Source: Prochilodus magdalenae (taxonomy: Eukaryota; Chordata; Actinopteri; Characiformes; Prochilodontidae). Taken from it: a stretch of 64,000 nt of DNA. Shown in pieces: positions 53,921-64,000 of this stretch. Each line of letters opens with the position of its first letter. Position 1 is the stretch's first letter. The notes beneath the pieces were generated by a model that did no database searches, was not told where the DNA came from, and saw nothing but the letters and a program-made list of their open reading frames with translations. Where the stretch lies: NCBI GenBank assembly GCA_024036415.1, contig JAMWET010005007.1:806001-870000 (forward strand), in the 5' to 3' direction. A program made the position numbers and the translations under genes.

Positions 53921-56323
53921 AATCACAAGCAAACCAGTCTGACGAACAGCTGGTGCTACGCAGTCTCTCTCTCTCTGGTGTTGATTTATAGAATGTGAGG
54001 AAGAACTCTCAACAGGTTTCTGTAAAGACACTGATTTAAATACTGAGCAAAAAGAAGTGTCTCGCTTGATGTAGTATTTCCCTACATCTATCAACTATCC
54101 TGCATTTTTTGCCTTTAGGACTTTTGTTATACCAACATCCGAAACATGATTTCTTTCTTAAAATTATAAATTTAAATAAAAATAAAAGCAAGACAACAGT
54201 TTGTTTAGGGAAGGGACTCAAAATGTATCAAAAGCTTGTTTCATCTGAACCCTTGACTGATTGCACAGTTGCACAAGACACCTTTCTTTGCGAAGGTTTG
54301 TACAATATTAGGAACTAGCTTCATGCACTTTTAAATAATTACAACAATAATCACAGCTCTTTATGAATACATGACATTTCACCCTGCAGGGGAAGCTGCA
54401 CACAAGTGTCTGTCCTTTTGTGAGAAGATTTTCAGCCATGCAGGTCAGCACAAGACATGCGTCATGAACCAACCACGCAACACCACACGTACAGCAGACC
54501 GCATCAGAGTTTGCTACAACCATAGACCACCAATTTTAGGAAGACCAGAGACCACTCGAAAACAGCTTTCACACTTGACCAAACTTGCAAAACAAGCGGC
54601 CCCGTGTCTGCAGAAAAAGACTCTAGTATGAAACATAAAAGCTTTAGGTGCGGTGTATTGTGTATTGTGATGGTGACAGGTGGTCTACCAGGTCCAGCAT
54701 AGTTGTTACAAGTTTCACTGTCCTCTCTCAATCATTTTTGGAACTCCGGGTTCTAAGACTTGTTTTCTCTGCTACATATTTTCCTTAAAAATTGGATACA
54801 AGACTCAAACTAAGAAACAATTAAGTGTGACGCAGTTTTTCATTTATTTTTTATTTTTTACCATTTACTGATTTCATTTGCATACCACAACTAAACAGAA
54901 GGTAATAGGCGCCATTGATTTCACACATTCAGATATGCATATAACATTGGACATGGATAGTTACCTTTTGATTCAGGTTGGTTTGTGGTACGAATATGCT
55001 ATAATTACAAAGACTTAAACTGCGACTCCAAAGAAGCTGGTAAGAACCATGGCTTTAGGCTTGCAAGCATGTTTTAAGTGTGTTATGATCTGGTGCAGCC
55101 ACAGACTGTAACCCACAGAAAATAGGATACAGAAGCTGCATTTGCCAATGACTCTAAGAGGTTGACTTGGCATTTAACACATGGGAGAAGAGGAACCAAT
55201 TAGTGGAACTGCTGTTCCCTTGGTGAGTACCTTAGGTTCACATGCGTCATGGAGACTAATGCTTTCAATAGCTGTTTGGGCAAAAGAATTCATTTCCTTT
55301 AGACAATTATTTCAATTAAAGAAAGACAAAATAACTGCTGAAAGTAAATACTTGCTTGCAGATGGAGCTGAAACAGGGAGCACGGAACATGGAAACAGCG
55401 AGCATGGAATAAGATGAACAAAGAGTGGTCAGGAGTGTTATAGAGGACACTTAATGACCAACATGAGTCTTAATGGGTACAATTCTGTATGATGGTAAAC
55501 CCTCAAAGAAGGGTACTTAGGAAAACCAGGTGAGAAGATCTTTACTCTTGGAAGAGCGTACATGTCTCATTAGGTCCAACTTGCCGTAGCTGACAGGGTG
55601 GATCCTTCTGTGGTTTACCATCCATTTAATGCAATTCTTAGATGACCAGGTGAGCTCTCATTTAAACCAACTGCTTGATTCCTTTCTAGAGTAGCAAACA
55701 AAAAGAAGCAAAACATATACACAGCTGATTGGCACAGCTGACATTTTTAGTATATGTAAAGGACACACCTAATAATGGAGCATCAGGTTGGAAGCATTAT
55801 TGCAGGTTAGTTGTGATTACAAAGCTGTGCATGTGTGCTTTGTGACTGGCTTTATAGCAGAATGTTTCTTGGTCTGCACCCATGCTACTGGGTACTGTAA
55901 CAGACACAGTTCTTAATGCTTGCAGCATGCATGCACTGTGTGCGTAATGTAATTTGAGTTGTTTTGTCATGGCAGTCCTTTTCAATACGTGCATCATTAT
56001 AACAACCTAAATGCAATCCTAATAACAGATAATATGATATTTGTTTTGAACTAAGAACATGAATTTATGAACATAAAAAAAAGAAGTCTCTTGCAAACAC
56101 AGTGGAATGTCAAGACAGTTTTCAGTACCGCTTGCTTCGTTACCCAAAGTGGTCATGCTTTACTTGGGGAGTAATGATACACTAAGCCTATTTACAATGT
56201 TGGGTCCACATGTCAATTCACAATACTGGGTCCATGATTTGGTATTCTTATGATAGTTAACAAGACCTGAATGAAGAAAAAGTGAGTGTAATCAGGTTGC
56301 ACGTGATTCCAATGCCACTTTCT

Positions 56324-56354
<31 letters not shown>

Positions 56355-58888
56355 GAGGTGGGAGGCAGGAGGACTGCTGGAGCGAGGGGCTGACTGGCAT
56401 TGAACATTTAGAAAAGTTGGTGTTTAAGTGATGCAGGTGCATTAGATGACAGGTAACAGAATGGCCATTGTCCACGTTGCCTCGTCACACCTCCTCAATT
56501 TTGCACTGCAAAATCACAATACGTCATTACACCCCTATTAATTACTACTGAACCGACATCACCTTGTCTAAAATCAAGCCACATTTAAGAAGGAGAGCAG
56601 AAACTGTTTTCTTCAGTAAAACAACTTTTGCATGACCTTAAACCACTTTTCCAGCTTTAAGCATTCCAGATTTACATGTTTGTCCGATTACCTATACCAA
56701 CAATCTGAACAGCAGCCTACCTTAACCAGTGCTACTAAGAGTTTAACATAAACCCAAAGGCATGTAGTCTGCTTACATGATATGGATTCGAGTCTAGACT
56801 ATAATGTTTATTGCTCGTAGGCATGGTAAAATCCAAAATGCACCTCATTCCATTATGCAGGATGTTGATTTTACATTTGAGACTATCTTTTAGAAATCTA
56901 TGCATGTGAGGTTAATATAAAGATGTATGACATGGTCCGAAAGACACCTGCCAAACCTGTCCTGTTTGACTTCGAGCAGCGCATGCTCACCGTATTTTAC
57001 TGGGCTCTTTTTCTCCACACTCAGTAAACGTCGTTCAGTCTTAGCAACGAAAAAAAATATTAGCTAGCACTGCTTTAACAACGGCTGTAGACACAGCGAA
57101 CATGTGCTGAAAGAATATTTACCATCGCAATACCACTGTTTAAACTCCTATGTGCGTGAGAGGACGCGCTGCAAAACATGCCATGGTTCAGCCACAAAAA
57201 GCATGTAATCATTTCACAAATTCTGTTTTCTTAGCTGGAGTAGAGAAACACCCTGCAGGACGTTCTGGCAGTTTATTAACGCTTTATCACAGAACGTCCA
57301 TTTTCTGTATCGTCTCAAGTTATCGCCTCACATTTTAAATACTACACCTCACAAACAGCCAGGGCTACGCACAGTTTGTGCAATAAGCTGCAGCTTCAGT
57401 AAATCAAATGTTAAATCCACGCACGTTGTGAACTCATACTGCAAACACTTTAAGCTAAATTTTGTGCCGCATCTGCACTCATATGTACATTTGGCCCACT
57501 GCCTACTAAGTAGGGTTCTTGGTCTGTTAGGGTCTCCCAGGCCTAGAACCAGTAGTAGCACATTACATACAGTCAAAAACTATTTATTCTTTCTTTATTC
57601 AACATTTCACATACACAATTTCCAGTTCAACTGGGGAAAATTATTGTCTTAATGCTAAACTATAAGGTCGGTCGTTTATGATTCTTTAGGTACTACCTAT
57701 ACCCAGTATATGCCCAAATAAGCATGTTGTGACAATATTCAACTCCATCATGACCACAGTAAAAAATTACTGAAGTATTTAATAAATCATAGTGCATAAT
57801 TAATGTAATGAAATCCTATTGCTTAAAAACTCCTGTTACAGAAACTAACTACACATCATATTTCTTATTTATCTTCTGATTTCATCTGGAATTTTGGGAA
57901 TTGCTCACCGGCTACTCATAGTATTAGCTTTCTTTATTTGGATTGTTTGACAAATAAGTAAAACAAACACACAAAGAAGCAAACACACAAAGTAATTAGT
58001 AAATTACATTTTTCTAGCATATGTTTTTGAGTATTTTGGATATTTTGTTTTTTTTATTTCAAGAAGTTAAAAAAATTTAAATAAAACAAATAGCCTGGGG
58101 AATGATTAAAGTCCAGCTATGTCTGACTCCATAACTCTCTCTGGATTGTGTTTTCTTTTCCTTTTTTGCGATTGCAGAACAATTAATTATCTACTGACGA
58201 GATGCCATTGGTAAAGCACAAACAGATGTAACTACAACTTGAGGCATTTCAGTCACAGCTGTATCAGTTTGGACCGCAAACTGTTCCTCATTCACAATAC
58301 TTGTTGAAGCCCATCTCGCACTACAGACAGCTGTGCCAAACGGCTTATGATGATAGCAAGCATGTCTGCAAATAATAGGAGCATTTAGGACGGGACTAGA
58401 ATTAGATCTGACAGACAGCGTGATGTGGCCCAGCTCGCACGAAAATCACTGGTGCCGAATCAACCGCTTGCAACTTGTAGAACAGGTTTAAATGTTTAAG
58501 GAGATTATAAAATCTTGTAATGTACACCGTCTGTCTCAAAAATGCCACAAGAATAAATAAGAGAATGTTACATAAGTCTATGAAGAGGCAAAATATACTT
58601 CCTTTCGAGCAACTAACATGACTGCTAATCTAGCCTGGGGATTCAGGTCTTAATGGCCATCAAAAGTGGTTAGACGACATTTAATTACCCTTGTTTTTAC
58701 TAGATTTTCTGAAGCTGAAAGCTGCAGTGAGAAGAGCAGGGAGGGGGAAGCAAGCCAGAAGCAACTCTTTCTGGACTACTGGTCATGCATCCACCATGGA
58801 GGAGGAAAACATTAACCACCCCGCACTTAATGTGCATTGTTCGGGCTTAACATGCAACTTTGAGCAACTGCGAAGGATTACAATAGAT
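53921..58888. other. Intronic DNA, nothing recognised
   Basis: Only short spurious frames and a small (CAA)n run near 56328-56352. The plus-strand frame at 54371-54631 resembles no family I know. Confidence 0.45.
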
Positions 58889-59300
58889 CCACATGTTGGA
58901 GTCTCAGGGAGGTATAGTAACACTAAAACAGGCCTTGTCCAGACTGCCAGCCCAAATTCGATTTCTGGAATATCCAGATTGTATCCAGACTGATTTGTTT
59001 AGTCTGGCCGGAGAAAAAACACATGAAATTGGATTTCGCAAAGCACATCCATATCACATTTGGAGGTGGCTTGAAATGTGATTTCAAAGTGATTTTTATA
59101 GTTGCTTCTGGACACGGTCTGGTCACTCTGGCTTAAATCAGTTTTCTAAGTGTCTTTCGCATCACTCATAACATGACAAATAACGGTAACATCGAGTCTA
59201 GAGAGACATAAGGAGTCAGTGAGGCTTGCGTTGTTACTACATCGACCCATGCAGACAGACTGGCGATGTCTGGACGCACAAATCCGATCTGTTAACTTAC
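58889..59300 (+). repeat. Dispersed repeat copy B (related to 5316-5475)
   Basis: The core at 58941 (AGACTGCCAGCCCAAATTCG, then AATATCCAGATTGTATCCAG, AGTCTGGCC, and ACACATGAAATTGGATTTCG) aligns with copy A. It extends further, to GTCTGGACGCACAAATCCGA near 59270, which looks like the opposite end of the element. Confidence 0.55.
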
Positions 59301-59808
59301 AAACAACAACACTGCAGGTGCTCATTAAAACAAATGCAATTCGGCTACAGTCTGAACACAACCATAGTCTTCAGTTTTCCAGCCTTATGAACGCATGTTC
59401 AGAGAAAAATAGAGAGTTTGTGTTAGAATTAAACCATTTCACTCAAGAACCTTAAGAATCAAGTCAGCCATTAGTATAACATGAAAGGGATGAAGTAGCG
59501 CTATTACCCTGACTGCGTATTCTGACCTATAGAAAACAGAAGTTAACACTCCAGCTTTTTCACCAGTGGGGATGCTCTTGGCTCATAGCCAAGAGTTTCA
59601 GTTGCTGCTGAACTTGAAACATTTCTTGCAGACTGACGAAAAGTAAAATGGGAGGGACTGTGCGTTTCCTTGTTTCTTACTCACTATAGAGAGTGGACAC
59701 CATAGCTTTCAGGTGGAATGTGGCGCCCTGTGAATTCAGCAGGTTGCTTGACTTTCCAATGCACCAAGAGCTGGTCTTGTTGAGATGTTAGCATCTAACA
59801 GTCTTGGC

Positions 59809-60179
59809 CAGGGCTGAAAGATTAATCAATTTTACATAGAAATTGCAATTAAAAAAAAAAAAAAAAGAATGCAATATTTAAACATCAAATATCCCAAAAG
59901 CTGTCATTTTTACATTTTATATATATTATTTTTATACTGTCTTATATTGGGAACATAAACATAATATCAGAGCATGCAAACTGCCTGAAGATGAGACCAA
60001 TCAGAAGCAGCCAAACGATGCATACCGTGACATCAAAGCCACAGCTAAGGAAGAAAATGGATGCTTTTTTTCTTACTGACCAAAAAACAGGACAGGGACA
60101 TAATCGGCGCTTAAATTGCAGTCTCAATAATGCTCAGAAAAACTGCAATTACATATTCCTCCCAAATAATCCAGCCCTG
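59809..60179. mobile_element. hAT-type MITE with 8-bp target duplication
   Basis: The left end CAGGGCTGAAAGATTAATC and the right end GATAATCCAGCCCTG-like (AATAATCCAGCCCTG) are inverted. Subterminal GCAATT words are also inverted. Immediately outside lie GTCTTGGC (59801-59808) and GTCTTAGC (60180-60187), a 7/8 match as expected for hAT insertion. No transposase lies inside the 371 bp. Confidence 0.88.
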
Positions 60180-61581
60180 GTCTTAGCCACGAGTTGCTGT
60201 AGGGATCTACAGTTCCTGTGGAATTAATAAACATTTTTACAGCTAATCCGCCAAAACGCCACAATGCCAAAAATGATAACAGGCAAAAAGTCACTGATAT
60301 TTTGAATAACGTGACCTGTGACGGAGCACCTAAGCTCTTTTGAGAAACAGTCGTCTGTGTGCTCTAAACACCTCATGCCAGGAGATTTCAAGACGGATTT
60401 AAAGGTTGGACTTTTGTACCAGCATCAGATCCAGTCGTCTGCAGACACTCGACAAAAACCTGGCTGTAATAACTGACCTAATGCTGCCTTATCTGATAGA
60501 TAGAGTGCTAAATGCTGCTTTTTTCCAAACCTCTGGCATGAAGCAGCACTTTATGACATCAAAAATAATCTGAAAAACACAAGCATAAGGGCATCTTAAG
60601 AAATATCTGTGAAAAAGAAGTTAAATCAAATACGACACTTGGCAAGGTAAAAAAGAGCAGGCTTCACAATTTACTCTCCTTTATTTTTCTCTTTTTAGCT
60701 TTCTGACTATTTTAAAGCTCAAAAACGAATAAAATTGATGTTTTACAGGAATACAGCAGAGGTTAGACCTCGTCTCCCATAAAATGTTTTTAGCACTTTA
60801 TGTTCATCGAAAGCCCTCAGGATTCGCTGCCTTTAAACCAAACATTTGTTGATGCCATCTCATGATTAACTGAGTGTAAATATCATCCTTTGTATTTTCC
60901 CAGCAGCCATTTTGAGACACAAATTATCCTTTATCTTCTCCCAGTGTAGTAAGCTTGTACATGTGGTGTCAATTTGCACTAACCAAACAGCATCGCTAAA
61001 AGAGCGAGGCATCTAAAGAATGCAAAAGAATACTTTCCACTTGATCCCCAAGGGTCTCTGAAACTACTATCGACATACGGTCCTGCAAATCGCACTTTAA
61101 TGAAAACAAAAACAACTCGGCATACAGTCATCTCCTGAATTATAGGTGGAGAGAACATCCCCTCGCATAATAAATATTATTGGAACAGCTCCGACTCAGG
61201 CCCGGACTAAATCACTTTAAGTAGACCAGTCCTCATCTAAAGGTCTAGGAGAATATCAATCAAAAGAAAGCAACTTCAAGGTCTTTAAGGGTTATCGGTG
61301 AGAAATGCAGAGCATTCCAAACAATGGCTAAGTAGAGCAGAGCGCATGAAGATACTAGAGTTCAAGAATCTCAGAAGTACCTTCTCTGTGGTTCTGCAGG
61401 TTGGGGTGAAGGATCTCCATCTTTTTTTTTTTTTGATGAGATAAACTTGTCAAAGTCAAAGACATTGTGTGTAGCTTACCAGACCAAATACATGATCTGG
61501 AGTCGCTCTGTTTTTCTCCCTTTCTCTCTCTCCCTCTCACAGATGTGACTGAAATGTACCTAATAGTGTGCAACACTAAAA

Positions 61582-61621
<40 letters not shown>
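61582..61621. repeat. (TA)n microsatellite
   Basis: About 19 TA units after an A-run. Confidence 0.93.
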
Positions 61622-61624
<3 letters not shown>

Positions 61625-64000
61625 GTAGGATATATTGGTGATTTGGTGGATGCCTTCCCTGACACAATTCTAAGGACTGTTTCCTGTAGACTAGGATTTT
61701 CGCCACCGCTGGTAGAACCGTATGACTGCACGCTTCCATACACCTGCAAATTCAACTGCTGTTTTTACACTGAGGTCTTTGGAACAGCCAATTGCAATCA
61801 CTCCTTTTTACCCAAAGTTCCTACCTCCTTAAACACTCAAGGTGACTAATTGTTTGGCTGGTAAGCATGCATATGCGCGCACAAACACACACACACACAC
61901 ACTGGTTTTACCAGCCTGTCACAAATACACCAGATACCACAACATACAAACAGTGTAAAAGAGCCTAACAGGAGGCCCTTACCTCAATGGTTGAGTCAGA
62001 CTTCTTTCAGTAAATCACTCATCTCCCGCTGTGTAGTCATTTACAGTCAGGGTTACTGGTAGTCTAGGTTGTTATAGAGGGAGCGAAGGTAAGATAGAAA
62101 TGTGCCTTTATGCCCAGTAAAATATTTGACATTAATATTTGACATTTAATTCATTTGAATTAGTTTAAAAATGATTCATATTACTAATTACATGATGAAA
62201 AAAAACAATTACACAAATAAGTTAGTCTAACAAGTGACAGCTGGTCATTCAGGCTTGATATGTTTGGCCAATATCAGGACTTAATCTAGTCAAATAAGAA
62301 AAAAGTTAGTATCGCTACTCGGTACTAGCCAAAACTCAGGGATCAGATACCCGTTACTGGAGGGAAAACACAAGTATCGGTGCATCTCCAATGCAAACTT
62401 GGTACCATAAAACTATTAGAGCCAAGACGTACCTTCAACATGTTTCTCTTATATCACTTAAAACAGGAACCTGAACATATTTAAATTGTACCTCTTGTGG
62501 AAAGTTATACAACAGTTTATTATATTAGGCACATGTTTCATTAGTGGTCAGTAATGTGTGGCTATCACGCAAAAAGCAACACCATCATTCGCTGCACCAC
62601 TGGAGTAATTATTGGTAAAAGGTTGCAGGGTCTGTGTGGGAAGCATGTTTCTGAGTAATGTTAAACCACTTAGGCCTGCGTCCACAGCATCTCTTAGTAG
62701 GTTTTAACTCTCAAGCCTGTCATCGGGGGCACATGCGAGCTGCATGCGGAGCACAGATCAGGCTTTGTCCAGTGAGCCATGATGCCTATGGTGAAAATGA
62801 TATGGAGTGGAGCAGGGCTCACTGTCGTACACCTGAGCCGGTGAGAGTCTACGAAAGCTTGTCTCTGTTGTCATCAAGCACTGGTGATCAGATCTGCTCG
62901 TCTCTCAGGAAACTGGCTGATGCCAGAGAACTTTAGCTAACCAGGGCACACGTATACACACGCTCTCTCTTTTCTTTTATACCCCGTTAATCTACCCCAG
63001 TGCATGTAGGAGGGGAAACCACTGTGCTGTGTTTCTACTTCTCTGAAGCTGGGAGTTATCCCCCTTTAAAAGCGCTGCTGAAGCCCTCCAGCTGCTGCAG
63101 TCTTTCTCTCCGCACAAGCAAAAACAAAACGCAACGTGTTCATTACACTCCACATCCCAGGAGACTACTGAAGGGGCCATTCCCTCCATTTCAGGAAAAA
63201 AGTAAATCACAACACAGCTTGTACAGTACTGTGCACAACCTGGAAACCATCCTTCATTTATTTCATTCATTTCCAGGCCAAATGTCCCTCAAGCACAAAA
63301 TTCAAAAATTCAGAAAACAAGTATTTAAAAGAAGCCTAAAAACTAAACACAGCTGCGTTCATTACAGTATATTTAGTGTCCCTTCCGGCTCCTATTCTTC
63401 TTAGAAAACTTCCTTTGGGTTTTAGATCAAGCTGAAATTCCCAAGCAGCCCAGCACACATTTTGCTATCTGCTGTTTGCACTCAGTTCTAGTATTCACAT
63501 TCTGAGATGCAGTTACTGCTCTTGCACATTTTGCAGGTGTCCTACTGTTTATACACATACTGTAAATGTGTCTTTTGTCCATTTTGTCGTTGCACCTTTA
63601 CTTACTATTGATCTGTTCTTTTTAATGAGTGCACTGGACAAGTAGCCTGACAGTGTTTCATTAAACTATACAACCGTGTATCAGTATAATGACAAAGCTG
63701 AACTGAATTAAATTTAGTTGAGCTTAATAAATAAACAAAATAAAAAAAACTTTAATTTTTCCACCCAACACAACAGGGATATTTTTCCAGTTTCAATAGA
63801 CTGCATTTTTTGCTCATCAAAATCCAGTTAACTCATTCAATAATTTTGTTGTCTGGCCTCTGGGGTGGTCTGTCCAATGGACCTCATTCACCAATAACTT
63901 CCCAAGATATTCCTTAAAGTTGTTCTTCCAAAAGGTGCTAGTAAAAAAAACAAACAAAAAAAAACAGTTTCATAAACCACAGAATTGCTCACACCTATAT
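61622..64000. other. Intronic DNA at the right edge, no gene seen
   Basis: No exon recognised. AAGTATCGGTGCATCTCC at about 62372-62389 resembles the end of a widespread fish hAT-type repeat, but its other end is not clear. A short CA run is at about 61884-61901. Confidence 0.45.

Noticed and set aside
54371..54631. 86-residue plus-strand frame with several Cys and His
   Set aside because: Cys/His spacing fits no zinc-finger pattern and no family is recognised.

Overview
The window is vertebrate nuclear DNA, almost certainly from a teleost fish. Three multi-exon genes with GT-AG introns are readable. The calcitonin peptide is of the fish type, and the non-coding DNA is full of fish-type DNA transposons (hAT and Tc1/mariner), tRNA-derived SINEs and long CA/TA/GA microsatellites. 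An ostariophysan fish is plausible, but the species cannot be named from this sequence.

Layout. (1) 1-3.2 kb, minus strand: calca, with a non-coding exon 1, a signal-peptide exon, a shared pro-region exon, then alternative calcitonin and CGRP exons. Its promoter near 3.13-3.31 kb has a TATA box and a palindromic cAMP-response element. (2) 3.3-9.6 kb: intergenic, with a degenerate hAT element, a decayed Ty3/gypsy pol remnant and a G-rich tract. (3) 9,590-14,003, plus strand: cyp2r1 (vitamin D 25-hydroxylase), five exons, an intact 506-residue reading frame. (4) 14.0-18.5 kb: intergenic between convergent genes, dominated by GA/TA microsatellites. (5) 18,896-37,417, minus strand: pde3b, exons 2-16 of the 16-exon human gene. 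They give 822 continuous codons with matching phases, covering the regulatory region and the whole catalytic domain. (6) 37.4-64 kb: no convincing exon. This is most simply pde3b intron 1, with the membrane-domain exon 1 beyond the right edge. It holds microsatellites, a complete SINE, several MITEs and a two-copy tandem duplication.

The gene order calca / cyp2r1 / pde3b is the human 11p15 order, so this is an ancient conserved block. calca and cyp2r1 are divergent and both act in calcium and vitamin D physiology. cyp2r1 and pde3b are convergent. I found no previously undescribed system. The most interesting signals are a cluster of UGCAUG (Fox-type) sites on the calca transcript around the alternatively used calcitonin exon, a hairpin in a pde3b intron, one hAT element with a near-perfect 8-bp target duplication, and a Tc1 copy lying flush against a self-complementary microsatellite.
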